DNA from: JAWXVE01 sp044425575 | GTDB lineage: Bacteria; Bacillota; Clostridia; Lachnospirales; Lachnospiraceae | Length of the DNA: 34,202 bases | NCBI GenBank assembly: GCA_044425575.1 | Contig: JAWXVE010000020.1 | Span: 1-34,202, forward strand | Direction: 5' to 3' | Shown here: positions 9,504 through 17,739 of the stretch, piece by piece | Numbering within the stretch: position 1 is the first letter of the stretch | How the letters are laid out: every line of letters starts with the position of its first letter | Notes under the pieces: model-generated | Seen by the model: the letters and a program-made list of their open reading frames with translations, nothing else | The model's database searches: none | Told to the model about the DNA's origin: nothing | Position numbers and translations under genes: made by a program

Positions 9504-10649
9504 ATGAGACAGAAGATGTCCAACCTGCACTTTGAGAAAGGGATGAATATTACAATGCAACGAGAAGAAAAGAAGAAGAATTATTATAGACTAGGATTGC
9601 AAGGTGGACGTTTAGAACGGATGGTGTTAACCGAGGACTTTCGTTTGTCTGGCAACGGTGGTGGCACATTTTATTATTTAGCTCCAGTCTTTGATACACA
9701 AGAGATGGGGGAAAGCTTTCACCGATTTTGCTTAGAGGGAGAGTTTTATCAGTGCAAACGTAATGTGCTAGTAGCAGCTACAGATCGAGATTTGCGAGAT
9801 GTACTAGAAGACGAATCCGTATCCTTTTTAGAGATTAGTGAAGTGATGATGACTTGCGATTATAAACGTAGAGTGAATCAAGATGATTTTCTCTTACACG
9901 AATTAACAGGACGGTACTTGTGGATTCTAGTTACCGTAACAGCAGCACAATTAGATAGCAAGTTTGTCATAGAAGGTTTTTCAGCAGTATTTCCAAAGAG
10001 CAGTTTTATTGAATACCTTCCAGAGCTTTACCAGAATGAGAAAGATACCTTCTTTTATCGCTATATGGCAGCACTACAAAGTCTTTACGTTGATTTAGAA
10101 GAAGAGGTAAAGATGATTCCAAATTACTTAGATTACCATATGACAAGTGATGAAAATGTAACGGCTTTATCCGCTTGGGTTGGATTGCAGGGAGAACACA
10201 TTTTATATACACCGGATCAGCTGAGAAGTATATTGGATGATTTAGGGCAGATTCAATCGGGAAAAGGCACTATTCGTGTATTGCAGAAGATTTTGCAGTT
10301 GATGACTGGAAAAGAAGTCACCATTGTGGAATATTTTAAGCGTAATGATTGGATGAAGTATAGTGATTTAAAGGAAGAGTTTGATATTTTATATGGTTCT
10401 GATCCCGAGATATTTACCTGTATGCTAGACTTTACTAAGGATGGAAAAGAAGAAATACCAAACGTATCAAGTATGATGAAGCTCATTGACCAATTGATTC
10501 CTTTTGGGTTACAATATAACTTAGTATTCTTACAAGAAACATACAATATGGATATGCATTGCTATTTAGATGTGAATAGTCATCTATCCACACCAGCAAG
10601 TGCAGATACTACAGGATTTGTATTAGGAGGTAATTATGTGTTAGCATAA
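9504..10649 (+). CDS. gpI-like phage tail protein of the baseplate
   Basis: 381 residues. The block SFIEYLPELYQNEKDTFFYRYMAALQSLYVDLEEEV and IPNYLDYHMTSDENVTALSAWVGLQGE (about 171-235) is the conserved core of the phage tail protein domain related to P2 gpI, with the LPELYQ and FLxxF-type helices and the LxWLASWxG-like end. The preceding 170 residues are beta-rich and unrecognised. The start is uncertain: in-frame ATGs at 9504, 9543 and 9555 are possible, none with a clear ribosome site. It closes the structural part of the operon. Confidence 0.75.
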   Translation: MRQKMSNLHFEKGMNITMQREEKKKNYYRLGLQGGRLERMVLTEDFRLSGNGGGTFYYLAPVFDTQEMGESFHRFCLEGEFYQCKRNVLVAATDRDLRDVLEDESVSFLEISEVMMTCDYKRRVNQDDFLLHELTGRYLWILVTVTAAQLDSKFVIEGFSAVFPKSSFIEYLPELYQNEKDTFFYRYMAALQSLYVDLEEEVKMIPNYLDYHMTSDENVTALSAWVGLQGEHILYTPDQLRSILDDLGQIQSGKGTIRVLQKILQLMTGKEVTIVEYFKRNDWMKYSDLKEEFDILYGSDPEIFTCMLDFTKDGKEEIPNVSSMMKLIDQLIPFGLQYNLVFLQETYNMDMHCYLDVNSHLSTPASADTTGFVLGGNYVLA

Positions 10650-10667
10650 GTACGTGGAGGATGAGTT

Positions 10668-11591
10668 ATGATTCGATTAGTTGGTACCTTTCAAAGTTCA
10701 TACAAGAAGAAGCCGGTATATTATTATATCTACAAGCCAGATGGACCTATACGTGCAATTGTGCAATTATCACATGGCATGTGTGAGCATGTGGGACGGT
10801 ATGAAGAATTTGCACGCTTTTTAACAGAGCGAGGGATTTTATTGTGTGGACATGACCATTTAGGTCATGGGAATACAGGTCGAGTAAATGGTGAAATGGG
10901 ATTTTTTGCAGAAAAAGGTGGGTACCGCTATTTGGTAAAAGACCTTTACTTTTGCACTCGCATTATCCAAGCAAAGTATCCGAATATTCCATATTTTCTA
11001 ATGGGGCATAGTATGGGTTCCTTTATTGCAAGAGCCTATTTATCCAAGCATGCATCTCATCTTACAGGTTGTATTCTGTCGGGAACAAGTGGGCGAAATC
11101 GTCTCAGTAGTGTGGCGGTTACAATGGCGGATGTAATTGCTAAGGCAAAAGGACAGCACTTTCGTAGTAAATACTTATACCAGTTAGCGATTGGTGCTTA
11201 TAACAATGGATTTGAAGGAAAGACCAATTGTGAATGGCTTACAAGAGATAAGGCAATCCAGGAAGCGTACCTACTAGATGAATGGTGCCAATTTAAGTTT
11301 ACTGCCGCAGCCTATCGCGATGTATTTACCTTAGTGAATATGATTAATCGTGTGGAGTGGTATCACTCTTTTCCAAGTAAGCTTCCCCTCTACATTATGA
11401 GCGGAGCACAAGACCCAGTAGGACTCAAAGGCGTTACCATTAAGCAATTATATTATGAGCTCTTAATGCGTGGACATCGCAATGTGACCATGCGTTTATA
11501 TGAAGGGGCTAGACATGAATTATTAAATGAAACCAATCGGGAAGAAGTGAGTGAATCCTTATATGAATGGATTACGACTTGTATTATGTGA
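10668..11591 (+). CDS. Alpha/beta serine hydrolase, monoacylglycerol-lipase type
   Basis: 307 residues, Hydrolase_4 fold. HGMCEHVGRYEEFA (about 36-49) is the oxyanion-side motif, GHDHLGHGNTG the following loop, and GHSMGS (about 114-119) carries the nucleophile serine. The C-terminal half supplies acid and base: GAQDPVG and ARHELLNE. It has no signal peptide, so the product is cytoplasmic or loaded, not Sec-secreted. The gene lies 18 bases after the tail-protein gene with its own good site (GTGGAGGATGAGTT), so it is probably co-transcribed with the injection-system baseplate genes, and a terminator follows. It may be an ordinary metabolic lipase gene, or an effector or accessory of the particle; the sequence cannot decide. 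Confidence 0.85.
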   Translation: MIRLVGTFQSSYKKKPVYYYIYKPDGPIRAIVQLSHGMCEHVGRYEEFARFLTERGILLCGHDHLGHGNTGRVNGEMGFFAEKGGYRYLVKDLYFCTRIIQAKYPNIPYFLMGHSMGSFIARAYLSKHASHLTGCILSGTSGRNRLSSVAVTMADVIAKAKGQHFRSKYLYQLAIGAYNNGFEGKTNCEWLTRDKAIQEAYLLDEWCQFKFTAAAYRDVFTLVNMINRVEWYHSFPSKLPLYIMSGAQDPVGLKGVTIKQLYYELLMRGHRNVTMRLYEGARHELLNETNREEVSESLYEWITTCIM

Positions 11592-11614
11592 GAGGTTCTT
11601 AATCTATATTTATA

Positions 11615-11667
11615 GCAACCCAAAATGGTTGCGAATCCAAAATGCAACTGAAAATGGTTGCATTTTT
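11615..11667 (+). terminator. Tandem hairpins ending the baseplate/hydrolase transcript
   Basis: First hairpin GCAACC-caaaat-GGTTGC (11615-11632). Second hairpin AAAATGCAAC-tgaaaatg-GTTGCATTTTT (11639-11667), followed by T-rich sequence. The two share the GCAAC/GTTGC core, which looks like a local duplication. The second is a standard intrinsic terminator and, given the A-run on the other side, may also serve the convergent ROK gene. Confidence 0.75.
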
Positions 11668-11674
11668 GCTTATT

Positions 11675-12805
11675 TTAAATGGTGTGTAGAAATTCTTTCG
11701 TGTACCACAAGGAAGCACCGATGGCTTGGGTATATTCTCCATTCTTGCTTAAGATGAGATCTGCTCGTTCCAATGGGAAGGTGGCAGAGCGGTTCACACG
11801 CTCTAATAAGTAAGATAAGTCTTCTTCTGTAAAATACGGAGCCAAAAAACCGCTAATAATAAAAATGCCATTAATCACAACACTTAAATTGCGAATTGCA
11901 TAAGCAAGGTAATGAAGGTATTCCTGCCAGATGAGTATGGTAGGTTCGTGACCAGTTCTTAGGGAAACAAAGAATTCAGGAATGGTTTGCCCAGATATGG
12001 CCTGTAAGCTATCCGCAGAACAATAAGTTTCTAGGCAACCTCTTTTGCCACAATAGCAAAGTGCACCATCTTGGTTCATACAAAGATGCTCAATAGTTCC
12101 ACTATGCATACGAATCCCTTCTTGCACCTTACCACCACTAATAATTGCACCACCTAAATTACGATTTAATATAAGTACAACAGCCTCTTGAAGTGTGGGG
12201 ATTTGCCACAATTCTAAGGTGGCAGCAGATTTAGAATCGTGCTCTAACCTGCAAGGGTAAGGTATGTATTGTGCAAAGCTCGAGAGGCGCATATGTTCAT
12301 TTGATAATAAACTGCCGTAAGTTACATGAGTTCCGTCGTTAGATATAATTCCTTGGGTAGCAATGGAAACTCCTAATATCATTTCAGAAGTTATCTGAGT
12401 ACTTTCTACAAATGCGTTCAGTAAGATGGCGACTTGCTGGTAATAAGATTCTGTATCTTCGTAAGGCAGAGGATCAGTATGAGAAGCGATTCTATTACCG
12501 TATAAATCAGTAGCCACAAGATCAATCATTTCTCGTAACAAGGCAATTCCGATGGATATTCTTGCCGTGGTTACTATCTCAATGGCATCTGCCTTTCGAC
12601 CGCCAGTGGAATCGTAAGAGCCATTCTTCTGAATAAAACCATCTTCTTCCAATAATTTAAGATTTTGTGTTACAGTTGATAGTCCCATTTGAAGGGAGTT
12701 TGCAATCTGTTGTTTACTGGTGGTACCTTCCTTATAAATAAAGTCATAGACTTTCTTTTTGTTGATTTTCTTGACTTGCATTGTAGTCATTCCTGTGTCA
12801 CTCAT
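11675..12805 (-). CDS. ROK-family transcriptional repressor
   Basis: 376 residues. The N-terminal winged helix-turn-helix (about 10-70; TTSKQQIANSLQMGLSTVTQNLKLLEEDGFI) is followed by a ROK sugar-kinase-like domain. The zinc motif CYCGKRGCLETYCS (about 255-268) is intact. The ATP-binding region is degenerate, as usual in NagC/XylR-type regulators that sense a sugar without phosphorylating it. Start at 12805 has AGGAGGG at good spacing. It diverges from the dehydrogenase-permease-kinase operon and most likely represses it; operator candidates are present at both promoters. The ligand is unknown, probably a substrate or intermediate of that operon. Confidence 0.9.
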   Translation of the reverse strand: MSDTGMTTMQVKKINKKKVYDFIYKEGTTSKQQIANSLQMGLSTVTQNLKLLEEDGFIQKNGSYDSTGGRKADAIEIVTTARISIGIALLREMIDLVATDLYGNRIASHTDPLPYEDTESYYQQVAILLNAFVESTQITSEMILGVSIATQGIISNDGTHVTYGSLLSNEHMRLSSFAQYIPYPCRLEHDSKSAATLELWQIPTLQEAVVLILNRNLGGAIISGGKVQEGIRMHSGTIEHLCMNQDGALCYCGKRGCLETYCSADSLQAISGQTIPEFFVSLRTGHEPTILIWQEYLHYLAYAIRNLSVVINGIFIISGFLAPYFTEEDLSYLLERVNRSATFPLERADLILSKNGEYTQAIGASLWYTKEFLHTI

Positions 12806-12833
12806 AAAGAACCCTCCTCTTAAACCCTAGTAT

Positions 12834-12846
12834 TACGTAAAAGTAT
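12834..12846 (+). promoter_or_regulatory. Candidate ROK operator, site 1
   Basis: TACGTAAAAGTAT, identical to the sequence at 12982-12994. It sits over the -10 box of the repressor's own promoter. ROK repressors bind AT-rich sites of imperfect dyad symmetry; TAC..GTA ends are seen here. Confidence 0.55.
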
Positions 12847-12870
12847 AGTGCAAAAATCAATGATTTGCAA
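12842..12870 (-). promoter_or_regulatory. Promoter of the ROK repressor gene
   Basis: On the minus strand TTGCAA (12870-12865), 17 bases, TATACT (12847-12842), about 37 bases before the start codon. The 13-bp repeat at 12834-12846 overlaps the -10 box, which fits autorepression. Confidence 0.65.
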
Positions 12871-12981
12871 GAAATGGTTTCATGTCTAGTAATGTTATCT
12901 AAAAAAATAGTAAAAATATTAGAAAAATTGCCAATAGAAAAAAGGAATATAAAGTTATATACTGTACTTAACATTAAGACA

Positions 12982-12994
12982 TACGTAAAAGTAT
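12982..12994 (+). promoter_or_regulatory. Candidate ROK operator, site 2
   Basis: Second exact copy of TACGTAAAAGTAT, 33 bases before the dehydrogenase ATG. An additional inverted partial copy, CTTTTAC, follows at 13000-13006, giving a dyad GTAAAAG-tatttaga-CTTTTAC. I could not identify a convincing -35/-10 pair for the plus-strand operon, but this site lies where its promoter should be. Confidence 0.55.
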
Positions 12995-13026
12995 TTAGAC
13001 TTTTACAATAAGGAGGATATTAGAAC

Positions 13027-14052
13027 ATGAGAAGTGCGGTATACTACGCAAAGCAGGATATGAAGATTGAGGAAAGAGATTTACCAGCTGTAGGAGAGCA
13101 AGAAGTACTAATACAAGTGAAGGCTTGTGGAATCTGTGGTACAGATGTTCACATTTACGAAGGGGACAAGGGTTCGGCAGATGTGAATCAGCCAACTGTT
13201 TTAGGGCACGAGTTTTCTGGAGTCATTACACAAGTAGGGCAAGCAGTTACAAGATTCCAAGTGGGTGATCGTGTATGCGTAGATCCAAATTGGTACTGTG
13301 GCAATTGTGATCCTTGTCGTGACGGAGTAGTTCATTATTGTGAGAATATGGAAAGCTATGGCGTTACATTAGATGGTGGATTTCAAGAATATTGTGCAGT
13401 AAATGAGCGCCAAGTCTATAAGCTAGGAGACAACACTTCTTATGATGAAGGTGCTATGGTAGAACCACTTGGATGTTGTCTACATGGAATTGATATGTGT
13501 GAAATCAAAGCAGGTGATAAAGTAGTTGTAATCGGTGGAGGAATGATTGGACTTATTATGGTACAACTTGCTAAGTTAGAAGGAGCATCTCACGTGGCTC
13601 TGATTGAACCTGTGGAAAGCAAGAGAGAAGTGGGAATCTTAATGGGAGCAGATCTTACCATTGATCCAATGAACCAAGATACTAAGGCAGAATTAGAACA
13701 AGCAGGATTCCGCCGTGTGAATACAGTAATTGAGTGTGTAGGTCATCCAGGAACCATTGAACAAGCAATTGATATAGCAGGATACCACTCGGTAGTGATG
13801 ATGTTTGGTCTTACAAAGCCAGATGAAACCATTCCGGTAAAGCCATTTGAATTATTTAAGAAAGAAGTAGTATTAAAAGCATCTTTCATTAATCCTTGCA
13901 CGCACAATCGTGCATTAGATTTAATTGACAATAAGAGAATTGATGTATCTTCTATGGTCTACGATGTGTGCGGATTAGAAGAATTAGAGGGCATTTTAGC
14001 AAGTCCAAAGTTAAGAAGAAACGGAAAATATTTAATTGATCCATCGAAATAG
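13027..14052 (+). CDS. Zinc-dependent polyol/threonine-type dehydrogenase (MDR family)
   Basis: 341 residues, normal for medium-chain dehydrogenases. Catalytic zinc ligands are Cys37 in ACGICGTD and the GHE motif (about 61-63). The structural zinc loop is CGNCDPCRDGVVHYC (about 93-107), with all four cysteines. The NAD-binding glycine motif is VVIGGGMIGLIMVQ (about 166-179). It is closest in style to sorbitol/L-threonine/L-idonate dehydrogenases. AGGAGG lies 11 bases before the ATG. With the GntP permease and PfkB kinase downstream, the likely route is import of a polyol or sugar acid, oxidation to a keto form, then phosphorylation. Exact substrate unknown. Confidence 0.9.
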   Translation: MRSAVYYAKQDMKIEERDLPAVGEQEVLIQVKACGICGTDVHIYEGDKGSADVNQPTVLGHEFSGVITQVGQAVTRFQVGDRVCVDPNWYCGNCDPCRDGVVHYCENMESYGVTLDGGFQEYCAVNERQVYKLGDNTSYDEGAMVEPLGCCLHGIDMCEIKAGDKVVVIGGGMIGLIMVQLAKLEGASHVALIEPVESKREVGILMGADLTIDPMNQDTKAELEQAGFRRVNTVIECVGHPGTIEQAIDIAGYHSVVMMFGLTKPDETIPVKPFELFKKEVVLKASFINPCTHNRALDLIDNKRIDVSSMVYDVCGLEELEGILASPKLRRNGKYLIDPSK

Positions 14053-14075
14053 GACAAGAAGAGAGGAAATACAAC

Positions 14076-15428
14076 GTGGAAGACATTATATTTGAACCAG
14101 ATACCACAAGAGTTATGATTGTTTCTCTCATGGGGATTGGATTGCTTTTATTGTTGATTATTAAGTGTAAAGTGAATCCAATATTATCCTTATTAGTCGC
14201 ATCTTTATTCATCGGTATTGGGTCTGGCATGCCGGTTTCCTTAATGATGCACACTGTTGAAACTGGAATAGGACAAACGTTACAAGGAATTATACTGTTA
14301 ATTGGTCTAGGCTCTATGTTTGGAGGGATTCTAGAAGTATCAGGCGGAGCAAGGTGCGTGGCACAGACCTTAATTACACGATTTGGCGAGAAGAAAGCAG
14401 GTATGGCACTAGGAGTTACTGGATTAATTGTGGGAACTACCGTATTCTTTGAGGCGGGAGTTATGATTCTCATGCCCCTTGCCTTTGGATTGTCAGAGAA
14501 GACCAAGAAATCCACACTTAGTTATGCAATTCCTTTATTAGCAGGGTTGGCATCTGGATTTGCTTTCATTCCACCCTCTGCTGGATCTGTGCTAGTAGCC
14601 AATCTATTAGGAGTGGATTTAGGTATGATGATTCTAGTGGGAGTACCTACTGGAATTTTGGCTCTCTTAGTAGGTGGTGTTTTATTTGGTAAAGTAATTG
14701 GTGACAAGATGATGGTGGAATCACCTGCTGAATTGTTAGAAGAAGGAGAAACTCATAAGTTACCTTCTTTCGCCACTGTTGCATTTGTGGTAGGAATTCC
14801 CATTACCTTAATTCTTATGAGCACCTTGTCTTCTTATGTGGTGCTTCCAAGCGTCATAGAAGAGGTGGTATCCTTTTTGGGTACACCGTTTGTAGCGTTG
14901 CTTGTGGCTATTTTTGTGGCAGCCTATTTATTAGGCACGAGACAAGGGTATACAACAGATGAAATAAAGGGTATTATAGAAGGAGCACTAAAACCTACCG
15001 CTGGAATCCTATTAGTGATTACGGGTGGTGGAATTATCAGTGAAGTATTACAAGTGTGCGGTGTAGGTCATCAAGTCAGTAATGTAATGGAACAAAGTGG
15101 ACTTCCTCTTATTATAGTGGCATTTCTAATAGCGGGGCTCATACGAATCTGTATTGGGGCAGCAGTGGTATCTATGACTATGACAGCGGGCATTATGATG
15201 GCAATACCAGCTGTAGCATCACTTCCACCTTTGTACTTAGCAGCTATGGTACTAGCCATTAATGGAGGGGCATCTGCATTTAGTCACGTAAATGATTCGG
15301 GATTTTGGTTGGCATCATCTCTGTTGAACATAGATGAGAAAAAGACCTTACTGTCGTGGACTGTGATGGAAACCATTATTGGATTAGTAGGACTAGGATG
15401 CGGATTAGTCATTGCATCTTTTGCATAG
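14076..15428 (+). CDS. GntP-family organic-acid/gluconate permease
   Basis: 450 residues, about 12 hydrophobic segments, the size of the GntP family of proton symporters. Typical segments are GLGSMFGGILEVSGGA (about 87-102), PLLAGLASGFAFIPPSAGSVLVA (about 152-174) and the C-terminal ASAFSHVNDSGFWLASSLL (about 401-419), which are family hallmarks. The start is GTG with GAGAGGAAA upstream; no in-frame ATG is better placed. It brings the operon's substrate into the cell: gluconate, idonate, glycerate or a related hydroxy acid are the usual options. Confidence 0.92.
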   Translation: MEDIIFEPDTTRVMIVSLMGIGLLLLLIIKCKVNPILSLLVASLFIGIGSGMPVSLMMHTVETGIGQTLQGIILLIGLGSMFGGILEVSGGARCVAQTLITRFGEKKAGMALGVTGLIVGTTVFFEAGVMILMPLAFGLSEKTKKSTLSYAIPLLAGLASGFAFIPPSAGSVLVANLLGVDLGMMILVGVPTGILALLVGGVLFGKVIGDKMMVESPAELLEEGETHKLPSFATVAFVVGIPITLILMSTLSSYVVLPSVIEEVVSFLGTPFVALLVAIFVAAYLLGTRQGYTTDEIKGIIEGALKPTAGILLVITGGGIISEVLQVCGVGHQVSNVMEQSGLPLIIVAFLIAGLIRICIGAAVVSMTMTAGIMMAIPAVASLPPLYLAAMVLAINGGASAFSHVNDSGFWLASSLLNIDEKKTLLSWTVMETIIGLVGLGCGLVIASFA

Positions 15429-15461
15429 AACAGAATAGATTAGGAAGAAGAGGAGAAAGAT

Positions 15462-16409
15462 ATGATTGATATTACGGCATTTGGTGAAATATTAATTGAT
15501 TTCACTTATACTGGCACAAGTGAAGCTGGCCAGAAGTTATTTGAGCAAAATCCTGGAGGGGCACCAGCTAATGTGCTTGTATGTGCCAACAAGTTAGGTT
15601 CCACAACTGCATTTATAGGAAAAGCAGGTGCGGATATGCACGGAGAATTTTTAAAAGATACTTTACACCAAGAAGGGGTGAATACAGAAGGATTTGTATT
15701 AGATGAGAACCATTTTACTACACTTGCCTTTGTTGATTTATCAGATTCTGGAGAACGAACCTTTTCCTTTGCAAGAAAACCAGGTGCAGATACGCAAATG
15801 AGCCATGATGAATTGGCAGAAGGTTTAATTGAGAAGAGCCGAATATTTCATGTGGGATCTTTATCTTTAACCAATGAGCCTAGCAAGGAAACAACCATTC
15901 ATGCTCTTGCCTTAGCGAGAGAAAAGGGTGTTATTATATCTTATGATCCTAATTATCGCGCATCTCTTTGGAAGAATGAAAAAATTGCCAGAAGAGAAAT
16001 GAGACAGATTATTCCGGATATTATGAAGATTTCAGATGAAGAAACTCATCTGCTCACTTCTCATGAAGATTACAAAGAGGCAGCAAAGGAGTTATTAGAA
16101 CGAGGTGTTACCATTGTAGTAGTTACATTAGGCAACCAAGGTGCTTACGTGTGTACCAAAGAAGGCGGTGCAGTAGTGGCAGGGTATTCTAGTACTGTTG
16201 TAGATACAACAGGTGCAGGCGATGCATTCTGGGGCGGATTTCTACATAAAATCGCTGAGAGTAACATGGCAGTTTGTGATATTCCATTAGAGCAATTAGA
16301 ATCATATGTAGATTTTGCCAATGCAGTAGCTAGTCTCTGTGTGGAACAAAGTGGTGCTATCCCAGCTATGCCAACATTAGAGACCGTTTATGCACGTCAA
16401 ATTGTTTGA
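15462..16409 (+). CDS. PfkB-family sugar kinase (fructokinase/KDG-kinase-like)
   Basis: 315 residues. The N-terminal GEILIDF and NPGGAPANVLVCANKLG (about 30-46) match the first PfkB signature and sugar-binding region; DTTGAGDAFWGGF (about 248-260) is the second signature with the catalytic Asp. FDPNYR-like YDPNYRASLW is also present. It phosphorylates the keto sugar produced by the upstream dehydrogenase, most plausibly fructose, tagatose or a 2-keto-3-deoxy acid. AGAGGAGAAAGAT gives a good site. It ends the cassette; no clear T-run terminator follows, only the weak dyad GTTAG/CTAAC near 16444-16459. Confidence 0.9.
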   Translation: MIDITAFGEILIDFTYTGTSEAGQKLFEQNPGGAPANVLVCANKLGSTTAFIGKAGADMHGEFLKDTLHQEGVNTEGFVLDENHFTTLAFVDLSDSGERTFSFARKPGADTQMSHDELAEGLIEKSRIFHVGSLSLTNEPSKETTIHALALAREKGVIISYDPNYRASLWKNEKIARREMRQIIPDIMKISDEETHLLTSHEDYKEAAKELLERGVTIVVVTLGNQGAYVCTKEGGAVVAGYSSTVVDTTGAGDAFWGGFLHKIAESNMAVCDIPLEQLESYVDFANAVASLCVEQSGAIPAMPTLETVYARQIV

Positions 16410-16515
16410 CAGATGCGTCAATGTGTGGTAATCTATCCCTAATGTTAGTGAATGCTAACCCACATACACGAGTTATTATTTAATAGATAATACTAGATAA
16501 GGAAGGATTGCCACG

Positions 16516-16737
16516 ATGAAATCTTTAGTAGATGCACTAGAAGGAACGGAATACATAATCGAAGGAGTTGCAACGGATGATGAAGAATTAGATGCATTTT
16601 TATTTTCGCTTGGATGTTATAAGGGCGAGAAGATTGTACTAGTTTCGAGACGTAGCGGAGGATATGTAGTTTCCATTAAAGACGGTAGATACACCATTGA
16701 CCAACATTTGGCAGAGGTGATTGTCTTAAGTCAATAA
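16516..16737 (+). CDS. feoA: FeoA-domain protein
   Basis: 73 residues forming a single FeoA/SH3-like beta barrel (TEYIIEGVATDDEELDAFLFSLGCYKGEKIVLVSRRSGGYVVSIKDGRYTIDQHLAEVIVL). FeoA is a small cytoplasmic partner of the ferrous iron channel FeoB. No feoB is next to it: the neighbour is a convergent FNT channel. AAGGAAGG precedes the ATG. It could be a stand-alone regulator rather than an iron-uptake subunit. Confidence 0.8.
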   Translation: MKSLVDALEGTEYIIEGVATDDEELDAFLFSLGCYKGEKIVLVSRRSGGYVVSIKDGRYTIDQHLAEVIVLSQ

Positions 16738-16756
16738 GTGAATGAATGTATTACAA

Positions 16757-16801
16757 TAATAGAAAAACAGCTTCTTAGTGTGAGAAGCTGTTTTTCTATT
16801 A
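16757..16801. terminator. Bidirectional terminator between feoA and FNT genes
   Basis: A 19-bp perfect stem (16757-16775 paired with 16783-16801) with loop tagtgtg. The core is ACAGCTTCT/AGAAGCTGT flanked by AAAAA/TTTTT runs, so it works on either strand and ends both convergent transcripts. Confidence 0.93.
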
Positions 16802-16805
16802 TAAA

Positions 16806-17426
16806 TTATTGCTTAATATATTTATTTGCAAGTGGAATTAAGGAACAACCCACCAGATTACCAAGTGCAACAACGAGTAAGTATAAGAATACAGAAGGAC
16901 TCCATACATTTGCCATGGAGAAGTAAAACATATTGGCGACTACATGTTCGTACCCTGAAATGGTAAATACTACAATTGGCAGAATGAGAATTAAGTATTT
17001 GCCAAAGGAATCTTGTATGGTGCGATAACCAACTACTGCCACATACATCATCACTCCACAGCCAATTGCCATAATAAATCCACTATAGAAGGAATTCTCT
17101 AATTTATGAGCTGCCACTTCTTCGGCAACAGGAATGAGAGAAGCTAATTTGGTAGTTCGCAAGAGATAAGCAACGGCTGCTGTACCCACTAGATTTCCTA
17201 GAAATGCATTACCAAGTAACAATAAGTGTTTAGGTGGTCGTGTTAATACATAACATGCTTTTCCAGTATATAAGTTCCAATCAAATAGATAAATCATAGT
17301 AAGACCGAGGCTAAATAAGATTGCTCCAATAATATGGTTTTCATTGGATAAATAAGCCACTCCACCAAAAGAAATTGCCATGCCACCTAATAGACTTTTT
17401 ACAAAATTTTGCATAAAGAGTTCCAT
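16806..17426 (-). CDS. Short formate/nitrite-type (FNT) channel
   Basis: 206 residues with six hydrophobic segments. FNT hallmarks are LFDWNLYTGKACYVL (loop with the gating Thr, about 47-61), the central histidine loop ISGYEHVVANMFYFS (about 156-170) and GNLVGCSLIPL near the C-terminus. Most FocA/NirC proteins are about 260-280 residues, so this is a compact form with short termini. It would pass small monovalent anions such as formate or nitrite, or hydrosulfide, or weak acids. A second in-frame ATG at 17414 has AAAAGG upstream and could be the true start. Confidence 0.85.
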   Translation of the reverse strand: MELFMQNFVKSLLGGMAISFGGVAYLSNENHIIGAILFSLGLTMIYLFDWNLYTGKACYVLTRPPKHLLLLGNAFLGNLVGTAAVAYLLRTTKLASLIPVAEEVAAHKLENSFYSGFIMAIGCGVMMYVAVVGYRTIQDSFGKYLILILPIVVFTISGYEHVVANMFYFSMANVWSPSVFLYLLVVALGNLVGCSLIPLANKYIKQ

Positions 17427-17739
17427 CCTTTTCTTATTGTAATATATGACCTACCACTTCCGGTAAGTTTTTGTGGTTATTGCACAATATAGAACAAACC
17501 AACCGTGTAAGAATAGCAATAAATTATTTGTTTGACAAGAGAATTCGTGAAAGTATTCGAAAAAGTACATAAAGAGAGCTTATTTCTAGGCAATGTCTTG
17601 TACATAGAAAATAAAAATAGGGAAAATCACAGCTTTATCTTTACTTAAGGCAGAATTGATAATATAATAGAATGTAAAATATTAGTGAAAAATGTATGAA
17701 TAAATTGTGACCGATTTTGAGAAAGGGATAACATTCAAT
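17427..17739. other. Divergent intergenic region between FNT and apt
   Basis: 313 bases with no gene that I can support. It contains the apt promoter (17640-17668). A second weak candidate is TTGACA at 17532 with TATTCG 16 bases on. No riboswitch-like fold is recognised. Confidence 0.6.
17640..17668 (+). promoter_or_regulatory. Promoter of apt (and possibly rel)
   Basis: TTTACT, 17 bases, TATAAT (17663-17668), about 71 bases upstream of the apt ATG. Confidence 0.65.

Noticed and set aside
13952..14515. 187-codon minus-strand frame across dehydrogenase end and permease start
   Set aside because: Opposite strand of two well-supported genes, with no family resemblance.
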